Assembly: GCA_002411365.1 (NCBI GenBank)
Contig: DHSD01000030.1
Coordinates: 34,923 to 98,922 of the forward strand
Direction: 5' to 3'
DNA: 64,000 bases
Origin: Ruminococcaceae bacterium UBA5295
Lineage (GTDB): Bacteria > Bacillota > Clostridia > Oscillospirales > Acutalibacteraceae
A program made the translations under genes and the position numbers. The notes below the pieces were generated by a model. The model had not been told where the DNA came from. It searched no databases and saw only the letters and a program-made list of their open reading frames with translations. This document shows positions 53,251-61,210 of the stretch, one piece after another (the first letter of the stretch is position 1; every line of letters begins with the position of its first letter).

Positions 53251-54894
53251 TTACACTGCAGCACTTTTTTCACAAGCCTGCTTTAATGTTTTTTTAAGGC
53301 CAAGTACAGACGGCGGTGCAACTGATAATTCATCGATGCCAGTTTTCAGGTAAAACTCTGCAAGTTTAGGGTCTGCTGCGGATTCGCCGCAGATACCTAC
53401 CGAGATTCCTGCTTTGTGTGCATTTTTCGCAGTCAGTTCAATCATTTTCAGCACTGCCGGATTGCTTTGGTCATATATTTTCGCAATCTTGTCGTTCAAA
53501 CGGTCTGCCGCAAGTGTATACTGCGTCAAATCGTTTGTACCTATACTGAAAAAGTCGCATTCTTTTGCCAGTTCATCACTCAAAACTACAGACGACGGTG
53601 TTTCAATCATAATACCGACTTTAATGTCATGCGCAAATGAAATTTTTTCAGACTCAAGTTCTGACTTTGTCTCCTGCAGCATTTGTTTTGCTTCCCGCAC
53701 TTCTTCTACAGATATAATCATTGGGAACATAATTTTAAGGTTTCCGAAGGCTGACGCGCGCACCAGCGCGCGTAGCTGTGCGCGGAACAGGTCTTTCCTG
53801 TCAAGGCATATACGGATAGCACGGTAGCCGAGGGCCGGATTTGCCTCTTTTGGCAGATGCAGATATGGAATCTGCTTGTCCGCCCCTATATCGAAAGTCC
53901 GCACTATTACAGGCTTGTTTCCCATTTTCTCCAAGACACTTTTGTATGCCTCGAACTGCTCATCCTCTGTAGGCAGGGAGTCACGCCCCATGTACAAAAA
54001 CTCACTGCGGAACAGGCCTATGCCGTCCGCACCGTTTTTCAGCGCAGTTTCTGCATCTTCCGGATGGCCAATATTGGCATTTACTGCGACTATCCTACCG
54101 CTTTTTGTTTTGATTTGTGCGCCAAGAAACGATTTTAATTCCTGCTGTTTTCTGCGGCTGGCTTCCAATGCCTGCTGGCATTTGCCTTGTTCCGCTTCAT
54201 CGGGTTCAAGAATCACTTCACCGGCCGTACCGTCTACAACTGCGGCCATGCCATCTTTTACCCCGTCAAAGTCATCTCCGAGGCCAACAACAGAAGGTAT
54301 GCCCATCGTGCGTGAAAGGATCGCCGAATGTGAAGTGCGGAAGCCTTTCCGCATTACAATAGCTATTATCTTTGATTTGTCAAGCTGCATGGTTTCACTT
54401 GGTGTTAAATCGTCTGCAGCAAGAATTGACGGTTCGTTGACAACAACCTTTCCGCTGCCGTATTCAGGGTTAAGGCATTTGACAAGGCGGTCGGAAATGT
54501 CAATAATGTCAGTTTTGCGCCCTCTCATATATTCAGAGTCCATTTTGGCAAACCTGGCTGCAAATTCCTGGCCTGTTTCCCATACAGCATACTCCGCATT
54601 GACTTTATTTTCTTTTATCCTGTTACGTATCGCCTGCGAATAATCCTCATCCTGAATCATCATCATATGGATCTGAAAAATCATAGAGTCTTTTTTGCCG
54701 ACACGTTTCAAGGATTTCAGATAAATTTCATTGAGAACATCTACTGCATCATCCTGAGCCTTTTGAAGCCGTTCAAACTCCTTTGGCACATCCTTTATCG
54801 TATATTTTTCAATATTTGCCTGGCAGCCGTGCCAAAGTACCACACGGCCCATAGCAATGCCATCTGATGCTCCAGTACCATGAATTCTTTCCAT
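53251..54894 (-). CDS. ptsI: PTS phosphoenolpyruvate-protein phosphotransferase (Enzyme I)
   Basis: 547 residues (family 540-575). The phospho-His is residue 189 in MRKGFRTSHSAILSR; the position before RTSH that is usually Gly is Phe185 here. The PEP-binding domain shows LFRSEFLYMGRDSLPTEDEQF, RTFDIGADKQIPYL and SIGTNDLTQYTLAADR, and the C-terminal GICGESAADP includes the catalytic Cys. It passes phosphate from PEP to HPr, the gene for which lies 12 bases upstream. Confidence 0.95.
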   Translation of the reverse strand: MERIHGTGASDGIAMGRVVLWHGCQANIEKYTIKDVPKEFERLQKAQDDAVDVLNEIYLKSLKRVGKKDSMIFQIHMMMIQDEDYSQAIRNRIKENKVNAEYAVWETGQEFAARFAKMDSEYMRGRKTDIIDISDRLVKCLNPEYGSGKVVVNEPSILAADDLTPSETMQLDKSKIIAIVMRKGFRTSHSAILSRTMGIPSVVGLGDDFDGVKDGMAAVVDGTAGEVILEPDEAEQGKCQQALEASRRKQQELKSFLGAQIKTKSGRIVAVNANIGHPEDAETALKNGADGIGLFRSEFLYMGRDSLPTEDEQFEAYKSVLEKMGNKPVIVRTFDIGADKQIPYLHLPKEANPALGYRAIRICLDRKDLFRAQLRALVRASAFGNLKIMFPMIISVEEVREAKQMLQETKSELESEKISFAHDIKVGIMIETPSSVVLSDELAKECDFFSIGTNDLTQYTLAADRLNDKIAKIYDQSNPAVLKMIELTAKNAHKAGISVGICGESAADPKLAEFYLKTGIDELSVAPPSVLGLKKTLKQACEKSAAV

Positions 54895-54906
54895 TTTTCC
54901 ACCTGC

Positions 54907-55164
54907 TTAAAGATTTTCTTCGCAAAAAGCCTTCAGTTTTGCACATTCTGTAGATTCCTTTGAGCCTTCTACTGTAAACGTTAACTGGTCGTTTTGAGCA
55001 GCCCCAAGTCCCATAACGGCAAAAAGGCGTTTTGCATCCGCTGTTTGTCCCTTTACCTCTACTTTAACATTCGAGCTGCAGCTTTGAGCACATTTTACCA
55101 ACAGGCCTGCTGGCCTTGCGTGAAGTCCCTCTGGTTCTTTAATAGAGTAGTTGAATTTCTGCAT
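54907..55164 (-). CDS. ptsH: PTS phosphocarrier protein HPr lacking Ser46
   Basis: 85 residues. His15 in EGLHARPAG is the EI phosphorylation site. The region around residue 46 reads DAKRLFAVMGLG where HPr normally has AKSIMGVMSLG, so Arg replaces the Ser phosphorylated by HPr kinase. The loss would prevent CcpA co-effector function by this protein, while PTS transfer should remain. It sits between ptsG (138-base gap) and ptsI. Another HPr or Crh may exist elsewhere. Confidence 0.93.
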   Translation of the reverse strand: MQKFNYSIKEPEGLHARPAGLLVKCAQSCSSNVKVEVKGQTADAKRLFAVMGLGAAQNDQLTFTVEGSKESTECAKLKAFCEENL

Positions 55165-55302
55165 AATATCATTCCTTTCTCAATTTTTATATCCAAACTT
55201 TAACAAAATCTATCTATTTTAATGTTATATTTGTTTTCCAAAAAGCGTAGCATTCAACTCATACTTTACAGAATCCATATGTCTAAAATTCATTAAACCC
55301 TT

Positions 55303-56952
55303 TTAAATGCTGTGCAAGTAATCTTCAATTTTGCTCTTAATCACAGTTACACGCGGCCCATAAACAACCTGCACACCGTTTCCCTTTTTAATAACAGCAA
55401 GAGCTCCGCTCTTTTTAAGAATTCCGTCTGATACTTTTTCACCGTCATTTACTGTAATTCTAAGCCTTGTGGCACATGCGTCAAGGCTGACAATGTTGCC
55501 TGCACCGCCAAGTCCTTCTACAATAAGTTCTGTGTTGTCATCTGCTCCATTTTTGCTTTCTGATGATGCATTCGAAGCTTCATCGCCAGCAGCAGAAGAT
55601 TTTTTGCTGTTTTTGGCTTCTACATCTTTGCGCATGTAAAGTTTGGTTTCTTCTGTATCAGCTTCCCTGCCCGGTGTTGGAAGATTAAACTTGAGTATCA
55701 GGAACCTGAAGAGGAAGAAGTACAGTACGAAATAAACAGCTCCTACAAGAATAACATAAACCCAGTGCGTTTTTGCATTTCCCTGCAGAATGCCAAAAAG
55801 GAACATGTCAATTATACCACCTGAAAATGTCATGCCAACTGTTACATCAAGCAAATGCATCAGCATGAATGAAAGGCCTGCAAGCACACAGTGTATCCCA
55901 TAAAGTGCCGGTGCAACAAACAGAAACGAAAACTCAATCGGTTCAGTGATTCCTGTAAGTGCAGACGTAAACGCTGCTGACAGCAGAAGGCCTTTTGCCT
56001 GTTTTTTCTTGTTCGGCTTTGCTGTTACATACATTGCAAGTGCTGCTCCTGGCAGGCCAAATATCATAAATGGAAATTTTCCTGTCATAAAGCGTGTTGC
56101 ACTAACACTGAACACTTTAGTGTTCGAAGAAGCAAGCTGTGCAAAAAAGATATTCTGCGCACCACTGATGCTCTTGCCGTCTATCATCATTGTTCCGCCA
56201 AGACCCGTTTGCCAGAAAGGCAGATAAAAAATGGGGTGAAGGCCAAAAGGAATCAATGCACGTTCAATTATACCATAAATAAACGTTCCCAGATAGCCTG
56301 ATTTATACACAAGGCTGCCAAGCCAATATATACCAGTTTGAATCGGCGGCCATACAAAGAACATCAAAATTCCAACAAACAAATATACGATTGTAGAGAT
56401 AATAGGTATAAAACGGATACCACCAAAAAATGAAATTGCACTTGGCAATTCAATTTTATAGAATTTATTATGTAATGCAGCGACCCCTAAGCCAACAATA
56501 ATGCCGCCAAAAACACCCATCTGCAGAGAATTAATACCGCATACGGAAGTGATGGAACCGTCCGGCAGGTGTTTAATATAGTCATTTCCAGCAATTTTTA
56601 AGCATCCGCTGATAGACGTATGCATTACAAGGAATGCAATGCCAGCCGAAAGAGCAGCAGTTGCCTTTTCAGCTTTAGCCATACCTATGGCAACACCAAT
56701 TGCAAAAATGAGTGGAAGGTTTGTAAAAATAATATTACCAACATCACTCATTATAGTAAGGATCGCGTTAAGTACAGTACCTTTGCCCAAGGCAGCCTGA
56801 AGATGATATGCGTTTATCATTGCGGTATTAGTAAATGAAGAGCCTACCCCAAGTAGAAGCCCGGCTATCGGCAGCAAAGCGACAGGCAGCATAAATGAAT
56901 GTCCAACACGCTGCAGAACACCAAACGCAGAATTTTGTTTTTTTTCTTCCAT
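55303..56952 (-). CDS. ptsG: PTS glucose-type transporter EIICB (PtsG-like)
   Basis: 549 residues. EIIC membrane domain (about 1-410; PVALLPIAGLLLGVGS, the GITEPIEFSFLFVAPALYGIH loop) followed by a flexible linker rich in Ser/Ala and an EIIB domain (about 468-549) with the phospho-Cys in NIVSLDACATRLRITV. Glucose is the likely substrate, N-acetylglucosamine or maltose-type sugars are possible. There is no EIIA domain; it is encoded separately just upstream. Confidence 0.9.
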   Translation of the reverse strand: MEEKKQNSAFGVLQRVGHSFMLPVALLPIAGLLLGVGSSFTNTAMINAYHLQAALGKGTVLNAILTIMSDVGNIIFTNLPLIFAIGVAIGMAKAEKATAALSAGIAFLVMHTSISGCLKIAGNDYIKHLPDGSITSVCGINSLQMGVFGGIIVGLGVAALHNKFYKIELPSAISFFGGIRFIPIISTIVYLFVGILMFFVWPPIQTGIYWLGSLVYKSGYLGTFIYGIIERALIPFGLHPIFYLPFWQTGLGGTMMIDGKSISGAQNIFFAQLASSNTKVFSVSATRFMTGKFPFMIFGLPGAALAMYVTAKPNKKKQAKGLLLSAAFTSALTGITEPIEFSFLFVAPALYGIHCVLAGLSFMLMHLLDVTVGMTFSGGIIDMFLFGILQGNAKTHWVYVILVGAVYFVLYFFLFRFLILKFNLPTPGREADTEETKLYMRKDVEAKNSKKSSAAGDEASNASSESKNGADDNTELIVEGLGGAGNIVSLDACATRLRITVNDGEKVSDGILKKSGALAVIKKGNGVQVVYGPRVTVIKSKIEDYLHSI

Positions 56953-56961
56953 CCGATTCAG

Positions 56962-57441
56962 CTACTTCCTTTCATAAGTGATAAGAGTGGTTTTTCCTGC
57001 TTCCATTATGCCTTTCGTGGCAGAAATACGGTTTACCGCATCCATGTTTGTGATAACTACTGGGACAATCGGATTGAGGCCCTTTTCACGTATAAGGTTA
57101 AGGTCAGCTTTTACGAGTATATCGCCCGTCTTTATATTCTGTCCAGCCTTGACAAAATTTTGGAAGCCTTCTCCTTTTAAATCTACCGTATCTATCCCAA
57201 CGTGGATAAGAATTTCAAGCCCGTCTTTTGAGCGGACATAATATGCGTGATGAGTATCCGGCACAGTAGCAACTGTTCCGTCTACCGGGGAAACGATTGT
57301 GCCATCTTCCGGAATAACTGCGGCACCGTCACCCAGGACTTTACCTGAAAAAACCTCATCTGGCACCTGGCTAAGTTCTACCGCCTTGCCAGATACTGGT
57401 GCATAAATAGCGCAGCTTTTTTCTTTTTTATGAAATATCAT
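56962..57441 (-). CDS. crr: PTS glucose-type EIIA component
   Basis: 159 residues. EIIA-Glc fold: APVSGKAVELSQVPDEVFSGKVLGDG, TVATVPDTHHAYYVRS and the phospho-His in LEILIHVGIDTVDLKGEGF. It receives phosphate from HPr and passes it to EIIB of PtsG. It overlaps glcT by 14 bases and precedes ptsG by 9. The symbol crr is used for the fold; the enteric regulatory role is not implied. Confidence 0.92.
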   Translation of the reverse strand: MIFHKKEKSCAIYAPVSGKAVELSQVPDEVFSGKVLGDGAAVIPEDGTIVSPVDGTVATVPDTHHAYYVRSKDGLEILIHVGIDTVDLKGEGFQNFVKAGQNIKTGDILVKADLNLIREKGLNPIVPVVITNMDAVNRISATKGIMEAGKTTLITYERK

Positions 57442-58362
57442 TGCAATTTGCGCATCCTTCCGATAAATTACAAATTTTGGGGCTGCTGCCCGTTACTGAG
57501 TCAATATCATGGAACTGCTGGCGAAGCTGTTCAATACCAACAGTAAGGAAATCCATGTCACCGCATGAAAGCACATTTCCCGTTTCTTTCCGGATAATTT
57601 CTTTTATTTTAACTGCCATGGATCTGCTTTCCGGGAAGGCTTCAGAAATTCTGCATTCACGCGGCATTTTCAGCGAATGGCCTTCTGTACTGTAATCGGC
57701 AATATCGCTTACCGTTAAGAAAAAAGCTCGGACTGCATCTGAATTTTCAGATAACAGTCTTTTATTGCTTGGGAACAGTTCTTCCATGACTTTGTTCAGA
57801 ATACGGACATTTTTTAGTGATGCGGAAACAGGAGTGTCTTTTTTTGCAGAATGAAAATGCAGGGCAATAAACCCAGCTTCATCGTTCCCCAAACTGATGC
57901 CAAGTTCCTTTTTTATCGTCATTACCGCATTCTGAGCTTCCTTGTATTCGTCCCTATACAGCACGGATATTTCGTTTATAAAAGGATTTTCTATCGGTAC
58001 TCCAAACTGTATGCGGTCGATCGCAAAGCAAATATGATCCAGCAGGGCAGGATAAAAGCCTTTATTATGTATTGAAAGCTTTTTTTCTGCTGATTTTGCT
58101 ATTGACTGCACAACAGTGCTTATTTCATTTTTACCGTAAAGCCTACCATTAATTTTGTTGGCATTGTTGGCACCATTTAAAAATTTTATGACTTCTTTGC
58201 CGTTTAGATTGTCCGATACCATATTGCCTGGTTTTCGGTTAAATCCTATACCTTTAGCAATCAATATAATCTGATCCTGTGTATCAGGTTCCTGTGCAAG
58301 AACAACATTGTTATTGATAGCTTTGATTACTTTGTAGTTTAAGTGAAAGACCCCGCTTCCAT
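57428..58362 (-). CDS. glcT: BglG/LicT-family antiterminator GlcT, with an apparent frameshift at its start
   Basis: About 310 residues. The N-terminal RNA-binding (CAT) domain is clear from NYKVIKAINNNVVLAQE through KGIGFNRKPGNMV, followed by two PRDs (about 70-170 and 175-290) with conserved His residues such as LHFHSAKK. The in-frame reading has no ATG, GTG or TTG near the domain. An ATG at 58362 begins M-E-A-G-S-F-T and hits TAA at 58341-58339, one base out of frame with the body. Joining the two by a one-base shift would give a normal GlcT start. So either a one-base deletion/sequencing error or a real frameshift is present; this span is the joined reading. Confidence 0.8.
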
Positions 58363-58386
58363 TTTTTGTAAAGTAGCTACTGCAAT

Positions 58387-58445
58387 AAAAAAGCATAAGC
58401 ATAAATTCAAACGTTTTTTCACATAGCGTCTCATTATGCTTATGC
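58387..58445 (-). terminator. Intrinsic terminator in the glcT leader
   Basis: On the minus strand GCATAAGCATAA (58445-58434) pairs perfectly over 12 bases with TTATGCTTATGC (58404-58393), 29-base loop, then TTTTTT. Its 5' arm overlaps the RAT. Confidence 0.85.
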
Positions 58446-58470
58446 CTGATCGTATCAGTTACACACATAA
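58440..58470 (-). promoter_or_regulatory. GlcT-type ribonucleic antiterminator (RAT)
   Basis: Minus-strand RNA folds as UUAUG/CAUAA lower stem and CUGAU/AUCAG upper stem with loop ACG and an asymmetric internal loop UGUGUAA. The core UAACUGAUACGAUCAGGCAU resembles the known ptsG RAT of B. subtilis. It shares six bases (GCAUAA) with the terminator 5' arm, so the two are mutually exclusive. Confidence 0.8.
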
Positions 58471-58511
58471 AACAACTGTTAATTTTTGAAAGACTCAGAG
58501 CCCAAATATCA

Positions 58512-58540
58512 ACTTTACCATGAATTATGTTTCATGTCAA
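58512..58540 (-). promoter_or_regulatory. Promoter of the glcT-pts operon
   Basis: Minus strand consensus TTGACA (58540-58535), 17 bases, TAAAGT (58517-58512), followed by about 40 bases to the RAT. Confidence 0.7.
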
Positions 58541-58765
58541 CAGATTTTTGTCCAAATAAGCACATAAGTATTTGTATAATATGCTGCAATACTTTGATTT
58601 ATTCATGGAAAGTGCAACTAATAACTTTAAAAGTTACTGCCATAAAAGAGTTTTACTAAAACTCTTATGGTGCTTTGAGTATACAGGAGTTTTCGGTGAT
58701 TGCGGTACAACTGCTGTTTTGGCGCAGGGTTTAAACGATCCGTTTAGCCTAAACAACCTGTGGTA
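58541..58765. other. Gene-free region with two inverted repeats
   Basis: Between the glcT promoter and the tRNA terminator. An imperfect hairpin (CCATAAAAGAGTTTT at 58640-58654 with AAAACTCTTATGG at 58658-58670) and a small palindrome (AACTTTAAAAGTT, 58623-58635). No convincing reading frame with a ribosome site; a small RNA is possible but unsupported. Confidence 0.4.
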
Positions 58766-58811
58766 GCAAAATATTGCGGCTGCTGCAAAACTAAATCTGC
58801 AGCAGCCGCAA
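58766..58811 (-). terminator. Terminator after tRNA-Gly
   Basis: TTGCGGCTGCTGCA / TGCAGCAGCCGCAA, perfect 14-base arms with a 10-base loop; on the minus strand followed by TATTTT. Confidence 0.85.
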
Positions 58812-58864
58812 TCCGCTTTTGCCCTACGTATATCTTCTATCTTTACTCTAAACTATATAATATT

Positions 58865-58940
58865 TGGAGCGAACGACGAGACTCGAACTCGCTACCTCCA
58901 CCATGGCAAGGTGGCACTCTACCAGATGAGCTACATTCGC
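58865..58940 (-). tRNA. tRNA-Gly (anticodon GCC)
   Basis: 76 bases including an encoded 3' CCA. Acceptor GCGAATG/CGTTCGC (one wobble pair), D arm GCTC...GAGT, anticodon stem CCACC/GGTGG with loop TTGCCAT giving GCC, and T arm GCGAG-TTCGAGT-CTCGT all fold. It has its own consensus promoter and terminator. Confidence 0.97.
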
Positions 58941-58989
58941 ATATTAAATTTGCCCTTAATCATCGACCTAACTTTTGTGAACAAATGCT

Positions 58990-59018
58990 ATTATAGCTAA
59001 ATATCAAACGCTTGTCAA
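58990..59018 (-). promoter_or_regulatory. tRNA-Gly promoter, full consensus
   Basis: Minus strand TTGACA (59018-59013), 17 bases, TATAAT (58995-58990), about 50 bases upstream of the mature tRNA 5' end. Confidence 0.85.
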
Positions 59019-59046
59019 TACTTTTCCAAAAAATCATGCTGTAGCT

Positions 59047-59075
59047 TTGTATTTTACTCTATTCAGCGCTATAAT
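59047..59075 (+). promoter_or_regulatory. Promoter for the dnaD-dnaI pair
   Basis: TTGTAT (59047-59052), 17 bases, TATAAT (59070-59075), about 68 bases before the ATG. Confidence 0.7.
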
Positions 59076-59143
59076 AATAAAGCAAAAGTTTAGAACTTTA
59101 AATTGCACTTAAAACATTAATCTTGCCTGAAAGGTGAATTTTT

Positions 59144-60181
59144 ATGAGTCTTTCCATCAATCTCGGGGCTTGGAATTCTGTTTTTGCAGTTCCCTGCTCC
59201 GTTGTCGATAATCATTTGAAACTGGTAGGAGCCGTACAGCTTAAAGTCCTTCTGTGGATGTTGCGCCATGCCGGAGAAACGTTTGAAACAAAAGACATTG
59301 CAGACACACTTGGGATTGAACGTGCTGATATTGATGACGCAATGTCTTACTGGCAGGAAGTTGGACTTATTTCGATTGACGGCAACAGCATATCTCCCGC
59401 CCCTGCAAACAGTACAGCTGAACCAGCGCCGTTTCAGCCTGAAAATACCCAGCAAGAGCCGAAACCGGAACACGACCACGTACATGAAACCCACCACATC
59501 CTTTCACGCCCAGAAAAGCCGGACAGCGAATTCGTAGCAAAGCGTATGGCCGAATCAAAGGAAATCTCGTGCCTGATGCAGTCGGCACAGGAGGTTCTCG
59601 GCCGCCTTATATCTGAGGGCGATGCCGCCACCCTGCTGCTAATCCATGACAATTACGGCCTTCCTTCAGATGTAATAATCATGCTGATGCAATACGCTGC
59701 CAATATAGGCAAAGGGAATATGCGATACATAGAAAAAGTCGCCATGAACTGGGCAGACGAGGGCATAGTCACACACGAAAAAGCTGAAGAGAAACTGCGT
59801 ATACTTACAGAAAACCAAAAGGCATGGCATACGGTAGAATCCGCAATTGGAATTTCTCACCGAACCCCTTCTAAGCGTGAGGAAACATATGCCCCTGTGT
59901 GGATAAATGAATGGAAATTCAGCCCCGAAATGATTCGCGAAGCGTATGACCGGACTGTTGACGGTACCGGCAAATACCAAACAGGCTATATGAACAGGAT
60001 TTTAGAACGCTGGCACAAAGAAGGAATAGCTACGCCAAAGCAGGCTGCAGAAGAACAAACGGAGCGAAATTCCGCAAAGAAAACCGGCATGCCAAAAAAT
60101 GAGCAGACTGCAGTGAAAAATAAGCCGACTTTTGACATAGACGAATATGAGCGTACAAGCATATACGATACAAAGAGGTGA
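59144..60181 (+). CDS. DnaD-domain replication initiation protein
   Basis: 345 residues. N-terminal winged helix (about 15-85: LKLVGAVQLKVLLWMLRHAGETFETKDIADTLGIERADIDDAMSYW), an acidic Pro-rich linker (about 85-125), a DnaD-like helical domain (about 145-215) and a second one ending in the YMNRILERWHKEGI signature (about 245-300). It resembles DnaB/DnaD proteins that help load the replicative helicase. GAAAGGTG precedes the ATG. The helicase-loader gene follows by 5 bases, as in other Clostridia. Confidence 0.87.
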   Translation: MSLSINLGAWNSVFAVPCSVVDNHLKLVGAVQLKVLLWMLRHAGETFETKDIADTLGIERADIDDAMSYWQEVGLISIDGNSISPAPANSTAEPAPFQPENTQQEPKPEHDHVHETHHILSRPEKPDSEFVAKRMAESKEISCLMQSAQEVLGRLISEGDAATLLLIHDNYGLPSDVIIMLMQYAANIGKGNMRYIEKVAMNWADEGIVTHEKAEEKLRILTENQKAWHTVESAIGISHRTPSKREETYAPVWINEWKFSPEMIREAYDRTVDGTGKYQTGYMNRILERWHKEGIATPKQAAEEQTERNSAKKTGMPKNEQTAVKNKPTFDIDEYERTSIYDTKR

Positions 60182-60186
60182 AGTAA

Positions 60187-61164
60187 GTGGCTTACAGTCG
60201 GGAAATCTACGATGCGGCTGAAAAGGTTCTAAGTAAGCGGCGTAAAATGGCCGAAGATGATGCTGAAAACCGCAGAAATGAATTTTATAAATCATGCCCG
60301 CGTGCCAGTGAAATTGAACATAAGCTCGCATCTACAGCGGTGAGCACAGCAAAAGCTGTGCTCAAAGGCGGCGACACGGCCAGCCAGCTGCAAAAGCTGA
60401 AAGAAGAAAACCTCGGGCTGCAGCAGGAGTATTCCCATCTGCTTGCAGAACATGGCCTCGGCACACTTGAGCCACACTATAAATGCGAAATCTGCCATGA
60501 CACCGGCTATGTTGACGGCAAAATGTGCAGCTGTATGAAAGAGCTTATGCGCAGCGAGTCTTACCGAAGGCTTAACGCATTAACATCGCTTTCACTTTCT
60601 ACTTTTGAAAGCTTTTCTTTAAAGTATTATTCGGAAGAACCGCGCAAAGGCAGGCCATGCGACCGGGATATAATGCGGAGCACATTCCGCTATTGTGTTT
60701 CATATGCGCAGAAATTCGGGCTTGATTCTCCTAATCTCATCATGACAGGCGGTACAGGGCTCGGCAAAACACATCTTTCGCTTGCCATTGCAAACGAAGC
60801 TATTAAAAAAGGCTTCGGAGTCGTTTATGCTTCTATGGGCAGCCTCACAGCGAAGCTGGAAAATGAACATTTCGGGCGGGAATCCGGCACAGGTGCTATG
60901 GATTCAACAAGGGAGTGCGACCTTTTAATTCTCGATGACCTCGGGACAGAATTTCGGACTTCATTCTCATCTTCAGCTATCTACAACATAGTCAACACGA
61001 GGCTGATGCTCAAAAAGCCTACGATTATCAGCACAAACCTTTCTATAAATGAAATGATAGCTTATTATTCAGAACGCTTTGCGTCCCGCATTATCGGCAG
61101 TTACCGAAGGATAGCTTTTGTTGGGCGTGATATACGCCAGCAAAAGCGAATGCAGGATGAATAA
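60187..61164 (+). CDS. Helicase loader (DnaI/DnaC-like AAA+ ATPase)
   Basis: 325 residues starting at GTG 60187 (AGAGGTGA 5 bases upstream). The N-terminal part has a zinc-binding pattern CEICHDTGYVDGKMCSC (about 100-116). The AAA+ domain shows Walker A TGGTGLGKTHLSL, Walker B LLILDDLGTEF and sensor ISTNLSINEM, with the arginine-finger region SRIIGSYRRIAFVG. It loads the replicative helicase. The gene is followed by a terminator that belongs to prfB on the other strand. Confidence 0.9.
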   Translation: MAYSREIYDAAEKVLSKRRKMAEDDAENRRNEFYKSCPRASEIEHKLASTAVSTAKAVLKGGDTASQLQKLKEENLGLQQEYSHLLAEHGLGTLEPHYKCEICHDTGYVDGKMCSCMKELMRSESYRRLNALTSLSLSTFESFSLKYYSEEPRKGRPCDRDIMRSTFRYCVSYAQKFGLDSPNLIMTGGTGLGKTHLSLAIANEAIKKGFGVVYASMGSLTAKLENEHFGRESGTGAMDSTRECDLLILDDLGTEFRTSFSSSAIYNIVNTRLMLKKPTIISTNLSINEMIAYYSERFASRIIGSYRRIAFVGRDIRQQKRMQDE

Positions 61165-61200
61165 ATAAAAAAACCGGAAAGCTTTTTTAAGCTCTCCGGT
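61165..61200 (-). terminator. Intrinsic terminator after prfB
   Basis: ACCGGAGAGCTT / AAGCTTTCCGGT stem on the minus strand (one mismatch), then TTTTTTT. Confidence 0.88.
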
Positions 61201-61210
61201 ATAAAAGCAC

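Noticed and set aside
53876..54643. 255-codon frame antisense to ptsI
   Set aside because: Shadow of a conserved gene with intact active-site motifs on the other strand.
58396..58468. Upstream extension of glcT through ATGs inside the leader
   Set aside because: Those codons lie in the RAT and terminator and have no ribosome site; the open frame there is likely accidental.
58572..58766. 64-codon plus-strand frame before the tRNA terminator
   Set aside because: No ribosome site; overlaps hairpins and the tRNA terminator region.
58865..58940. tRNA-Gly as integration site of a mobile element
   Set aside because: No integrase, no repeated tRNA 3' end nearby and ordinary core genes on both sides.
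58941..58990. Rex-like site (TTGTGAACAA) before tRNA-Gly
   Set aside because: Too short (10 bases) for the 16-18-base Rex operator; located downstream of the -10.
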